From Bacteroidales bacterium (GTDB taxonomy: Bacteria; Bacteroidota; Bacteroidia; Bacteroidales; JAGOPY01): a stretch of 64,000 nt of DNA. A program made the position numbers and the translations under genes. Location of the stretch: contig JALNZD010000015.1 of assembly GCA_023229505.1 (NCBI GenBank), positions 1 through 64,000 of the forward strand, given 5' to 3'. Each line of letters starts with the position of its first letter. The first letter of the stretch is position 1. The notes under the pieces are model-generated. The model saw nothing but the letters and a program-made list of their open reading frames with translations. It was not told the origin of the DNA and ran no database searches. Below, in pieces: positions 27,436-35,682 of this stretch.

Positions 27436-28491
27436 ATGGCCCAATTAAAAATTGAACCTGTAAACCGTTTCATTCAGGCGCAATTGCTGGAAAAAATTAA
27501 CTTAAAAACCAAACCGACAGGCGCATTAGGCCGCCTTGAAGAAATTGCTTTGCAAATTGGAATGATTCAGGGAACATTATCACCTGAGTTAAAAAATCCC
27601 TATATTATTGTTTTTGCAGGGGATCATGGTGTGGTGGAAGAAAATGTTAGTGCATATCCGCAGGAAGTTACATTTCAGATGGTTTATAATTTTCTGCGCG
27701 GTGGAGCTGCCATCAATGTTTTCTGCAAGCAAAACGGAATAAAAATTAAAGTGGTGGATGCAGGTGTAAAGCACAAGTTTGAATCACATCCTGATTTAAT
27801 TACTTTGAAAGTTAAGGAAGGAACTAACAACTTCACTAAGGGGCCGGCTATGAGTATTGAACATGTTCACGAGTGCCTTGAAAATGGCGCCAGGATAGCA
27901 GACGAAATTCACCATACAGGATGTAACATTATTGGTTTTGGCGAAATGGGAATTGGCAATACCACTTCAGCTTCGGCATTAATGCACATTTTTACAGGAA
28001 TTGATTTACAAGAATGTGTAGGGAAAGGAACAGGAATAAACGTTGATAGTATCAGGCATAAAACGGATATTATTCGCAAAGCGATAACAAATAATGGAAA
28101 CCTTGATACCCCCTTAAAAAAGCTGGCTACATTCGGTGGTTTTGAAATGGCCCAAATGACAGGAGCAATATTAAAAGCTGCTGAATTGAAAATGATAATA
28201 ATGGTAGATGGATTTATTGCGAGTACTGCTTTTCTTGCGGCCACTCACATTGACGCTAATATTTCTGATTATGCTATTTTTTGTCATCAAAGCGAAGAAA
28301 AAGGGCATAAAATGATGCTGAAATATATGAATGCCAAACCATTGATTAGCTTAAACATGCGTTTGGGCGAAGGAACTGGTTGTGCAGTAGCATATCCAGT
28401 TATTCAATCGGCAGTGGCATTTTTAAATGAAATGGCAAGTTTTGAAAGTGCAGGGGTAAGTAACAAAGAAGCCGTTTCGGTAAATGCTTAA
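27436..28491 (+). CDS. cobT: Nicotinate-nucleotide:dimethylbenzimidazole phosphoribosyltransferase
   Basis: 351 aa CobT. KPTGALGRLEE, FAGDHGVVEE, GGAAINVFC, GEMGIGNTTSASA and near the C-terminus LGEGTGCAVAYP carrying the catalytic Glu. Activates the lower ligand base (DMB or another) as its alpha-ribotide. Normal family length. Overlaps cobS by 8 bp. Confidence 0.96.
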   Translation: MAQLKIEPVNRFIQAQLLEKINLKTKPTGALGRLEEIALQIGMIQGTLSPELKNPYIIVFAGDHGVVEENVSAYPQEVTFQMVYNFLRGGAAINVFCKQNGIKIKVVDAGVKHKFESHPDLITLKVKEGTNNFTKGPAMSIEHVHECLENGARIADEIHHTGCNIIGFGEMGIGNTTSASALMHIFTGIDLQECVGKGTGINVDSIRHKTDIIRKAITNNGNLDTPLKKLATFGGFEMAQMTGAILKAAELKMIIMVDGFIASTAFLAATHIDANISDYAIFCHQSEEKGHKMMLKYMNAKPLISLNMRLGEGTGCAVAYPVIQSAVAFLNEMASFESAGVSNKEAVSVNA

Positions 28492-29272
28492 AAATGAATT
28501 TAAAATATTTTTCACTGCCGTGATGTTTTACACGCGCACTCCCTGCCCAAAGTGGGTAGAGCATTCGCCCGTTTATTTAAACAAAGCATCACGATATTTC
28601 CCTCTCATTGGTTCGATTACCGGAACCGCATTTTTTATTTCATTATATCTTTCTCTCTTAATTTTCCCTATTGAAATTGCAGTTTTAATAAGTATGATAA
28701 GCGGAATACTTTTAACAGGGGCATTTCACGAAGACGGTTTTGCTGATGTATGCGACGGCTTTGGTGGCGGATGGAAAAAACAAAGAATCCTTGAAATAAT
28801 GAAAGACAGTCGTATCGGGGCATACGGAGTAATCGGACTGGCTTTATTGTTTCTTTTAAAATTTTACACACTTAAATACATAACCGTTCCAAACCTCAAT
28901 AATTCAATCACACTACTTTTAATTTTCGTTTCGGCCCATTCATTAAGTCGTTTAGCAGCCATTTCAATTGTGTTTACTCATCAATACGTCCGTGAAGATG
29001 AAGAAAGCAAAGCAAAACCCGTGGTTCGAAATTATTCATGGAAAGAAGTTATCAGCTCATTTTTTTTCGGATTGTTACCACTCATTTGCTTAGCATTCTA
29101 TCAACATCAAATCATTTATACTTTAATTCCCGTGATCTCTGCAAGATTTCTATTATCAAGCTATTTTAAAAAATGGATTGGCGGATATACAGGAGATTGT
29201 TTAGGAGCAACACAACAAGTTTGTGAAGTCGTATTTTATTTAACTGTTATCGCAATATGGAAGTTTATTTAA
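28484..29272 (+). CDS. cobS: Adenosylcobinamide-GDP ribazoletransferase (cobalamin synthase)
   Basis: 262 aa polytopic membrane enzyme, about six helices. TRTPCP start, RYFPLIGSITG, and the metal-binding HEDGFADVCDGFGGG followed by MKDSRIGAYGVIGL. Joins GDP-cobinamide to alpha-ribazole phosphate. Overlaps cobT (8 bp) and cobC (16 bp), showing tight coupling. Confidence 0.96.
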   Translation: MLKNEFKIFFTAVMFYTRTPCPKWVEHSPVYLNKASRYFPLIGSITGTAFFISLYLSLLIFPIEIAVLISMISGILLTGAFHEDGFADVCDGFGGGWKKQRILEIMKDSRIGAYGVIGLALLFLLKFYTLKYITVPNLNNSITLLLIFVSAHSLSRLAAISIVFTHQYVREDEESKAKPVVRNYSWKEVISSFFFGLLPLICLAFYQHQIIYTLIPVISARFLLSSYFKKWIGGYTGDCLGATQQVCEVVFYLTVIAIWKFI

Positions 29273-29808
29273 TTCGACATACCGAAACCATTGCGGACAA
29301 AGGCGTTTGCTACGGTCAATCAAATGTGCCTTTGAAAGAACCATTTCTTGAAGAATTCGATGGAATTGTTGAGCAAATAAAAGTTGAACATCCCATAATT
29401 TACTCCAGCCCTTTAAGTCGGTGTACGACCCTTGCAAATTATTTTCATTTTCATAATAAAAGCCAACAAGCAATAATATATGACGACCGGTTAAAAGAAC
29501 TAAACTTCGGGCAATGGGAGCTGTCAAAGTGGGATAAAATTGAACCTAAGCCACTCAATAAATGGATGAATGATTATGTAAATCACTCCGTTCCTGGAGG
29601 GGAATCATTTACTCAACTTTATCTGCGAGTAAATGATTTTATTAAAGCTATATTATTAAAAGAACATGGGGAAAGACCGGCAATTATTATCACACATGCC
29701 GGAGTAATCCGCTGTTTTTTGTGTCGAAAACAAAATATTCCCTTGAAAGATGCTTTTAGCTTACATATCAATTACGGCAGTATCTCTAAAATCAATATCG
29801 ATAAATAA
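29257..29808 (+). CDS. cobC: Alpha-ribazole phosphatase, histidine phosphatase family
   Basis: 183 aa. Phosphohistidine motif LIRHTET at the start, YGQSNVPL, SSPLSRC, ELNFGQWE, and the second catalytic His in IITHAGVIRC. Removes the 5'-phosphate in the last step of nucleotide-loop assembly. Last gene of the B12 operon. With cobU, cobT and cobS it makes a salvage route from cobinamide; no corrin-ring genes are present. Confidence 0.93.
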   Translation: MEVYLIRHTETIADKGVCYGQSNVPLKEPFLEEFDGIVEQIKVEHPIIYSSPLSRCTTLANYFHFHNKSQQAIIYDDRLKELNFGQWELSKWDKIEPKPLNKWMNDYVNHSVPGGESFTQLYLRVNDFIKAILLKEHGERPAIIITHAGVIRCFLCRKQNIPLKDAFSLHINYGSISKINIDK

Positions 29809-29878
29809 AACAAAAACATTTTTCATAATGCTATAACCAATTAATAAACTAATTCATTAACATTTAAAACTTAAGATT

Positions 29879-29947
29879 ATGACATCATCATCAGAAACAG
29901 AACATGCTAAAAATGTTACAACATATGAAGAACTAATCTCAGTATGA
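29879..29947 (+). pseudogene. 22-codon 5' remnant of an unidentified gene
   Basis: ATG at 29879 opens a short frame reading MTSSSETEHAKNVTTYEELI then SV and stop. It has the look of a protein N-terminus (I recall similar starts in hypothetical Bacteroidota proteins) cut off after 22 codons. The rest of 29809-30217 holds no gene: it contains direct mobile-element-like sequence and the GTTGCTAAC inverted repeat at 30093. Confidence 0.35.
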
Positions 29948-30217
29948 ATCCCCTCGCATAAGGGTAAGCACATTTGCTGTTCACACAAAAACAAAATAAA
30001 TTTGTGCTCTGTGGGTAGGTTGGTGCGGATTGAAACGATGATTAAAATAGTGCTGAAAGATAGATTTGACGGGGGATTTAAAAGAACGCCCAGTTGCTAA
30101 CACGGTATATAAAACATTTGGCGGGAAGTGCTATATTTGAGGTCGGTACATTTAATAAACATTGTCGCGGTTTGATAGTGCAACGCCTTGAATGCCAAAC
30201 GTTTCATATACCCAACC

Positions 30218-30403
30218 GATATAGATAAGCCAATCCTTAAGTTGTGCAATAAACATTTGGAAAATGTTCTTCTTTTTTTTCCCTTGCAGCTTATTTGCAC
30301 CATATTTTTCCAATCTGACTTTTGCTTCTTCTTCAGAAAGGCCGTGCGATGGATCAACATGAATTTCTTTAAGGACTTCTTCTATTGATTTTGAAAACCA
30401 CAT
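30218..30403 (-). pseudogene. P-type cation ATPase, N-terminal fragment
   Basis: Residues 1-62 of a P2-type ATPase: cation-ATPase N-terminal domain (SIEEVLKEIHVDPSHGLSEEEAKVRLEKYG...) up to LKDWLIYI. The frame then continues 21 meaningless codons into the island before a stop at 30152. The matching continuation lies at 17088-18248. The breakpoint falls exactly between two codons. Confidence 0.9.
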
Positions 30404-30625
30404 TGTTCGAAGTTAAATATTTAACAAACCGCAAGCGACTTTTTGGGCATTTTAGGCAGACACGGGGTGATTGATCAGAGAAGTGATAAAAAGAACACTA
30501 AAAACAGCAACAGAATTTCATAAATAAACGGGTTGCATTTGTCATCAGTGCATAACTATGCTTAACCATAGCCAAATCTGGTTTTATCCGCATCCGAAAA
30601 TTACTTTTTGAACTTTTAAGATGAA

Positions 30626-31105
30626 TCAGCTTGCCGGACTTTCAGTCTGATTGACCAGATAATTCTCCATGCCCATCTGCTCAATCTGTGCACGTTGTAT
30701 TTCTGCCCAATCGACGTGGCCTTCTTCCATTATAAGTATTTTGGTCAGCAGGTCTACAGTACCTTGATCATCGACCTCACGGGCGAGTTTGATTGCGTCA
30801 TTATAAGTGCGTACAGCATCAAATTCATCGTCAATGTCGTTACTGATCATTTCTGCAACAGTTTTGCCAATCTTTATAGTATTAAGTTTGGATACCGTTG
30901 GCGCACCATCGAAAAAAATGATTCGCTCGATAAGCCACTCGGCATGGTGCATTTCATCCATTGCCTGGCTTCTGATAGCTATATGAAGTTTACTGTAGCC
31001 CCAGTTTTCGCACATTTCAGAATGGACCATGTACTGGTTTATTGCCGTGAGTTCATCTGCCAGAAGTGAATTCAAGACTGCAAGTAATTTTTTATTCCCT
31101 TTCAT
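30626..31105 (-). CDS. bfr: Bacterioferritin
   Basis: 159 aa ferritin-fold protein. All ferroxidase ligands are at canonical positions: Glu18, Glu51, His54, Glu94, Glu127, His130; the haem-ligand Met52 of bacterioferritin is also present (DEMHH). Stores iron as ferric mineral and consumes peroxide. Stands alone behind stress-type promoter site 6. The 222 bp between it and the ATPase fragment contain no gene. Confidence 0.95.
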   Translation of the reverse strand: MKGNKKLLAVLNSLLADELTAINQYMVHSEMCENWGYSKLHIAIRSQAMDEMHHAEWLIERIIFFDGAPTVSKLNTIKIGKTVAEMISNDIDDEFDAVRTYNDAIKLAREVDDQGTVDLLTKILIMEEGHVDWAEIQRAQIEQMGMENYLVNQTESPAS

Positions 31106-31150
31106 AATTGTTCTTTTTTAATTTAAATTTATTAATGAATTTAAAGTGAG

Positions 31151-31213
31151 CTAAGTTAAGTACCTGGAAGAGGATAAGTGTTACATAACTTTTAAAAAGA
31201 GTTACATCATTCA
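31151..31213 (-). promoter_or_regulatory. Stress-type promoter, site 6 (bfr)
   Basis: Minus strand: half-site TGAATGATGTAAC (31213-31201), half-site AAGTTATGTAAC ending at 31180, 21 bp apart, then TAACTTAG (31158-31151) after 21 bp. The proximal part is nearly identical to the HPF promoter at 8647-8688. ATG follows at 31105. Confidence 0.75.
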
Positions 31214-31247
31214 CACATTTTCAAGTGTGAAGCATCTTCTCATTATT

Positions 31248-32741
31248 TCAGGCTTTATTCTTATTTCCTAATCCGTATACTGTTCTGTAATGATAGCCAT
31301 AGATTGTATATTCTATAGCATCACCTATTAATGCCGGTCGCATAAAAAGAGTCCATATCATCAATTTCCAATAATCACTCCGGCCCTTATTAATTACCCC
31401 GATAATAAAAATTGATTTTAGGCAAGCTTTAAGTGTGGTAAAATTGATCCTTACCGGTTTTGTATTGTGGGGTTTATAATTGAGTAATAATCTCCGTATC
31501 CTTTTATAATAGGGTTTTGTGGTATAGATATCGCGAATTATTCTTTTATATCCTGCAATCAGTTCGTGATAATTCATCCGGGGAATAAAATTCATGGATA
31601 AATCAGTATTATTGCCTGACGATTCGCTTATTAACCTGTCTTCAGCCTCCATGCGATGATAAAGTTGTGTGTTCTTAGGAGCATTTAACAATCCTACCAT
31701 GGCCGAAACAATTCCACTTTGCTGTATAAAATCGATCTGCTTTTGAAAAACGGATGGCGAATCGCTGTCGAAACCTACAATAAACCCGCCTGAAACAAGC
31801 AAACCGGCACGTTGTATCTTCCTTATGCTGTGCAGCAGGTCCCGGTTTTTGTTCTGAACCTTGTTGCACTCCTGAAGCGAATTTTCTTCAGGGGTTTCAA
31901 TCCCAATAAATACGGCTTTAAATCCTGTTTCAGCCATCAGTTTTAAAAGTTCATCATCATCGGCCAGATTAATGGAAGCCTCGGTTGTGAATGTAAAAGG
32001 ATGTTTGCGTTCCTGCATCCACTCTTTCATGGCGGGAAGTAAATCGTGCTTAATGGCAATTATATTTCCAATAAAATTATCGTCTACAATAAATACATTT
32101 CCACGCCAACGCAGTTCATATAATGTTTCGAGTTCGTTCAGAATTTGTTTTGTCGATTTCATCCTGACCTTATGGCCGAACAGAGAAGTTATTTCACAGA
32201 ATTCACAGGAAAACGGACATCCCCGTGAAACCTGGATATTCATAAAGGCATAATTTTTCCTTGATAATAATCGGAAATCGGGTACAGGAGTTGACGTAAT
32301 ATCAGGAAATCCGGTGGTTTTGTAAATTCTTTCCGGATGACCATCTTGCAGATCATTCAGAAAAAGGGGTAATGTTATTTCAGCCTCATTCAGAATAAGG
32401 TGATCAATTTGGGGATAGTTTTGGTATTCCTGGGTAAACAAGGGACCACCTGCAACTATTTTCACACCCTGCTTCACACATTCGACAATAACAGAGTCAA
32501 CCGATTCTTTCTGGATATACATGGCGCTGATAAATACATAATCGGCCCATTGAATATCCTTTGTTTTCAGCGGGGTAACATTCATATCCACCAGCTTTTT
32601 CTGCCATGTTGAAGGCAGCATTGCCGATACGGTTATTAAACCAAGAGGCGGTACTGCAGCTTTCTTTGAAATAAAGCGCAATGCATGCTTGAAACTCCAG
32701 AAGGAATCAGGGTAATGCGGATATATTAATAATACATTCAT
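31248..32741 (-). CDS. B12-binding-domain radical SAM protein
   Basis: 497 aa. N-terminal Rossmann-like cobalamin-binding region (about 1-140: VLLIYPHYP..., IVAGGPLFT), then a radical SAM core with CxxxCxxC in SRGCPFSCEFCEIT (about residues 170-183), and a C-terminal DUF4070-like extension. The family includes methyltransferases and lipid- or hopanoid-modifying enzymes; the substrate cannot be told. No DxHxGG motif is obvious in the B12 domain, so base-off cobalamin binding is typical of this class. 71 bp separate it from the small membrane gene upstream on the same strand, so they may be co-transcribed. Confidence 0.85.
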   Translation of the reverse strand: MNVLLIYPHYPDSFWSFKHALRFISKKAAVPPLGLITVSAMLPSTWQKKLVDMNVTPLKTKDIQWADYVFISAMYIQKESVDSVIVECVKQGVKIVAGGPLFTQEYQNYPQIDHLILNEAEITLPLFLNDLQDGHPERIYKTTGFPDITSTPVPDFRLLSRKNYAFMNIQVSRGCPFSCEFCEITSLFGHKVRMKSTKQILNELETLYELRWRGNVFIVDDNFIGNIIAIKHDLLPAMKEWMQERKHPFTFTTEASINLADDDELLKLMAETGFKAVFIGIETPEENSLQECNKVQNKNRDLLHSIRKIQRAGLLVSGGFIVGFDSDSPSVFQKQIDFIQQSGIVSAMVGLLNAPKNTQLYHRMEAEDRLISESSGNNTDLSMNFIPRMNYHELIAGYKRIIRDIYTTKPYYKRIRRLLLNYKPHNTKPVRINFTTLKACLKSIFIIGVINKGRSDYWKLMIWTLFMRPALIGDAIEYTIYGYHYRTVYGLGNKNKA

Positions 32742-32812
32742 GGTTATTTTTTTTATCCCAATTACCAGAATTGGTTATTGTTAAGAATACATATATAGCA
32801 ATAGACAGTTTG

Positions 32813-33022
32813 CTATTTTTTATAGGACCGCCATAAAACGACTCCGCCAATCCCCATTACGGCAATGCCAATCAGTGGCGACCAATTGAGGTAATGCGGT
32901 TTGTTTCTGGTGATTTCAATTTTTCCGATATCAACTACTTTCTCTTTGGTGAAAAAAGTGAAAGCTGTGAAAATGGTTAATCCTAAACCAAGAAGGATAA
33001 TGAAGATACCTGCTGTTTTCAT
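32813..33022 (-). CDS. Small two-helix membrane protein (DUF3185-like)
   Basis: 69 aa with helices at about residues 5-24 and 47-65 and a conserved-looking loop TKEKVVDIGKIEI. This matches my memory of the DUF3185 type of short membrane proteins (KVLDLGP-like loop). Own stress-type promoter (site 7) whose distal half-site overlaps the end of the upstream glucan phosphorylase gene. Function unknown; resembles the 5500-5694 gene in size and control. Confidence 0.7.
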   Translation of the reverse strand: MKTAGIFIILLGLGLTIFTAFTFFTKEKVVDIGKIEITRNKPHYLNWSPLIGIAVMGIGGVVLWRSYKK

Positions 33023-33052
33023 CTGCTTTATTTTACATGTAAAATATCGTTG

Positions 33053-33115
33053 AAAAAATAATATAAGGTTGTAGTAAAAGTATTACACAATTATTGATAA
33101 AAGTTACATCATTCA
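33053..33115 (-). promoter_or_regulatory. Stress-type promoter, site 7
   Basis: Minus strand: half-site TGAATGATGTAAC (33115-33103), half-site ATAATTGTGTAAT (33094-33082), 21 bp apart, then TATTTTTT (33060-33053) after 21 bp. The distal half-site begins 5 bp after the glgP stop codon (33120), so regulator binding sits directly against the end of the upstream gene. Confidence 0.7.
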
Positions 33116-33119
33116 AAGA

Positions 33120-35681
33120 TCATCGTTGCCAAAGAATCAGATTGGTTTCAAGTGGAACTGAAACACCTGGAAAGTTTGGTATTACCCGAGGAGTATAATC
33201 TGTTGCAGGACGTGTTGCAGGAATCGTTTTCCGATAGACATGCAGTCCAATTGTCTCTGTCTGCTGTTCTATATGCTTCAATTCCTGCCGGACAGGAACT
33301 CCACCATCCATTCCATCGGCGTAAAGTTCTACCCGCACCGCCTTAGGGTCGAGTTCATTAAAAAAGATCTGAACCTCAAATACGTGCTGCCCGCCGCGAG
33401 TTTCAACCTTCACTTCGCCGAAGTGCAGCGCGGCCCAATTCTGTTCCAGATTATGCTGCCAATCGACTATCTGCCCACCCACTGCGCCTTTATCAGCAGC
33501 ACGTTCGCTGTAGGCTAACGCTAACGGGAGGTAGTGTTGCCCGGTGTATTCACGCACCGTGCGGTCGGCGGAGAAGCGCGGTGTCAATCGCGCCATGCTT
33601 TCATGCATCCGCTTGACCCATGCGGTGGGAATGCCACTATCGTCCCGTGTATAAAACTCCGGGATCACCTCCCGTTCGAGCATGTCATAAAGCGCTTCGG
33701 CTTCGGCAGCATCCCAGGCAGGGTCGTCGCCATGTTCCTGGCCATCACCTATAGCCCATCCCACTTCTGGCGTGTATGCTTCTGCCCACCAACCGTCCAA
33801 TTCCGAGAGATTGATACCTCCATTGACGAGCACCTTCATGCCGCTCGTTCCACTAGCCTCCCAGGGTCGCCGGGGCGTGTTGATCCAAACGTCCACCCCC
33901 TGCACCAGGTGTTCCGTTAATAACATGTCGTAGTCGCTCAGGAAGATAATGTGGGGTCGGGTCTCTGGCTGGCGGATGAAATTTATCCATTCATGGATCA
34001 AGGCCTGTCCCGCCAGGTCCCCCGGATGGGCCTTACCGGCGATGATGAGTTGCACCGGGTGCTCAGGATTAGTCAAAAGGCGTAGCAAGCGCCCCGGATC
34101 ATGCAGCAACAGGTTCGGTCTCTTATAGGTCGCGAAACGGCGCGCGAAGCCCAGTGTCAATGCGTTGGGATCAAATATATGTTTTGCCTCTTCAATCGCC
34201 TGGGACGTTGCGCCGGAGGCATCCAATTGCCGGGACAATCGCTCGCGTGCATATTCAACCAGAGATTTGCTGGCGGCAATGCGAAAATGCCAAAGGTTGG
34301 CGTCAGAGACATGGCGAATGTCCTGCTCCAGAGTTTTCGTCATCCCCAGCCATCGGCCTTTGCCGCAAGCTTTAGTCCAGATCTCGTCTGCTTCTTTGGA
34401 ATCCCATGTCGGCATGTGCACCCCGTTGGTTATATATCCAACAGGCACCTCGTTTGCCGGCCATTTTGGAAATAGTGGTTCAAAGATGTTACGGCTGACT
34501 TCTCCATGGAGACGACTTACACCGTTTACTGCCCCGCTTCCACGGATCGCCAGATAAGCCATATTGAACTTCTCGGATTCGTTTCCGGGATCATTACGGC
34601 CTAAGGCTAACAATTGGTGATGTGTAATACCAAGTTTCTGCTCAGCGTACTCACCGAGGTATTGCTCGATAAGCGCCGGTGAGAAACAATCGAAACCTGC
34701 CGCTACTGCTGTGTGAGTGGTGAAAAGATTACCTGCTCTTGTAACAGCCAGGGCAACATCAAAAGGCTGACCTGTCTCCTGCATGAAATTCCTGGCCCGT
34801 TCCAATATAACAAAAGCCGCATGACCCTCATTGAGATGGCATACCTGAGGCTGAATATCAAGAGCATTAAGTAACCGCCATCCGCCAATGCCAAGCACCA
34901 ATTCCTGTTTAAGCCGAAGCTCGGGTCCACCACCGTATAATTCACTTGTTATTCCACGATGAGCAGGGAAATTTGCCGCATCATTACTATCCAGCAGATA
35001 AAGTTTTATTCTGCCGACCTGAACTTGCCAGGTACGCAGCCATACAGAGTAACCAGGCAGGGCAATCTTTAAACGCAACCATTCTCCATTAGGTTGGCGC
35101 AAAGGAGTGATCGGTAATTGTCCGGGGTCGTTATATGGAAAAAGCGCCTGTTGCATCCCATTCTTGTCGATCTCCTGGCGAAAGTAGCCCTGCTGATAAA
35201 GAAGCCCAATTCCGACAACGGGTACACCCAAATCACTTGCGGTTTTAAGTTGATCTCCGGCAACATTACCCAGTCCACCTGAATAAATGGGAAGAGCTTC
35301 ACTCAGCATGAATTCCATGCTAAAATATGCTATACATATAAGGGGAGACTGCGGATAATTTTGTTGAAACCATGCAGGCACTGTGTTTGCATTCTTCCTG
35401 GACTTCACAAGGAAATCAATCTTCTTCCGGAAAATCGGATCATTCATCACAGATTGGAACTGATCGCGGGAAACTGTTTGTAAGACTACCCATGGGTTCT
35501 GTGTAAGATCCCAAAGTGCAGGATCAAGCATCCGCCATATTTCATCGGCTGAATGATCCCATGACCATCTCACGTCAAGCGCAAGCTCTGCAAGAGAATC
35601 GACACCCTCAAGTTCCGCTGGCAGGAAACTGTAAACAGGTTTTCTTATGTCTGTTTTTTCTTTCACGATCTTTAAAAACAA
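33120..35681 (-). CDS. glgP: Alpha-glucan phosphorylase (GlgP family, DUF3417 type)
   Basis: 853 aa. N-terminal DUF3417 domain (about 15-120: ELALDVRWSWDHSADEIWRMLDPALW), phosphorylase core with FSMEFMLSEALPIYSGGLG, HLNEGHAAFV, ITNGVHMPTW and the pyridoxal-phosphate region RRPWEASGTSGMKVLVNGG. Releases glucose-1-phosphate from glucans. Last gene of the YtxH operon, 1 bp after the glycosyltransferase stop. The 3' two-thirds is visibly richer in G+C and in Arg/Ala codons than its neighbours and than its own 5' end, suggesting acquisition or chimaeric origin. Confidence 0.92.
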   Translation of the reverse strand: MFLKIVKEKTDIRKPVYSFLPAELEGVDSLAELALDVRWSWDHSADEIWRMLDPALWDLTQNPWVVLQTVSRDQFQSVMNDPIFRKKIDFLVKSRKNANTVPAWFQQNYPQSPLICIAYFSMEFMLSEALPIYSGGLGNVAGDQLKTASDLGVPVVGIGLLYQQGYFRQEIDKNGMQQALFPYNDPGQLPITPLRQPNGEWLRLKIALPGYSVWLRTWQVQVGRIKLYLLDSNDAANFPAHRGITSELYGGGPELRLKQELVLGIGGWRLLNALDIQPQVCHLNEGHAAFVILERARNFMQETGQPFDVALAVTRAGNLFTTHTAVAAGFDCFSPALIEQYLGEYAEQKLGITHHQLLALGRNDPGNESEKFNMAYLAIRGSGAVNGVSRLHGEVSRNIFEPLFPKWPANEVPVGYITNGVHMPTWDSKEADEIWTKACGKGRWLGMTKTLEQDIRHVSDANLWHFRIAASKSLVEYARERLSRQLDASGATSQAIEEAKHIFDPNALTLGFARRFATYKRPNLLLHDPGRLLRLLTNPEHPVQLIIAGKAHPGDLAGQALIHEWINFIRQPETRPHIIFLSDYDMLLTEHLVQGVDVWINTPRRPWEASGTSGMKVLVNGGINLSELDGWWAEAYTPEVGWAIGDGQEHGDDPAWDAAEAEALYDMLEREVIPEFYTRDDSGIPTAWVKRMHESMARLTPRFSADRTVREYTGQHYLPLALAYSERAADKGAVGGQIVDWQHNLEQNWAALHFGEVKVETRGGQHVFEVQIFFNELDPKAVRVELYADGMDGGVPVRQELKHIEQQTETIGLHVYRKTIPATRPATDYTPRVIPNFPGVSVPLETNLILWQR

Positions 35682-35682
35682 G

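Larger units (their letters stand above)
18249..30217. mobile_element. 11.97-kb vitamin island inserted in a P-type ATPase gene
   Basis: The island begins with GTTAGCAAC (18249-18257); the inverse GTTGCTAAC is at 30093-30101, 116 bp inside the right junction. Removing 18249-30217 joins codon ATC (Ile62 of the N-fragment) to TTA (Leu) and reads DWLIYI-LFVAVIITLFMGEY, an uninterrupted ATPase. No target duplication is apparent. All recognisable genes inside are on the + strand and none is a transposase or integrase. Cargo: thiamine operon and cobalamin salvage operon, each with its riboswitch. Mechanism unknown. Confidence 0.75.

Noticed and set aside
34101..34557. Plus-strand ORFs inside glgP
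   Set aside because: They are antisense shadows of a G+C-rich coding region with no start signals.
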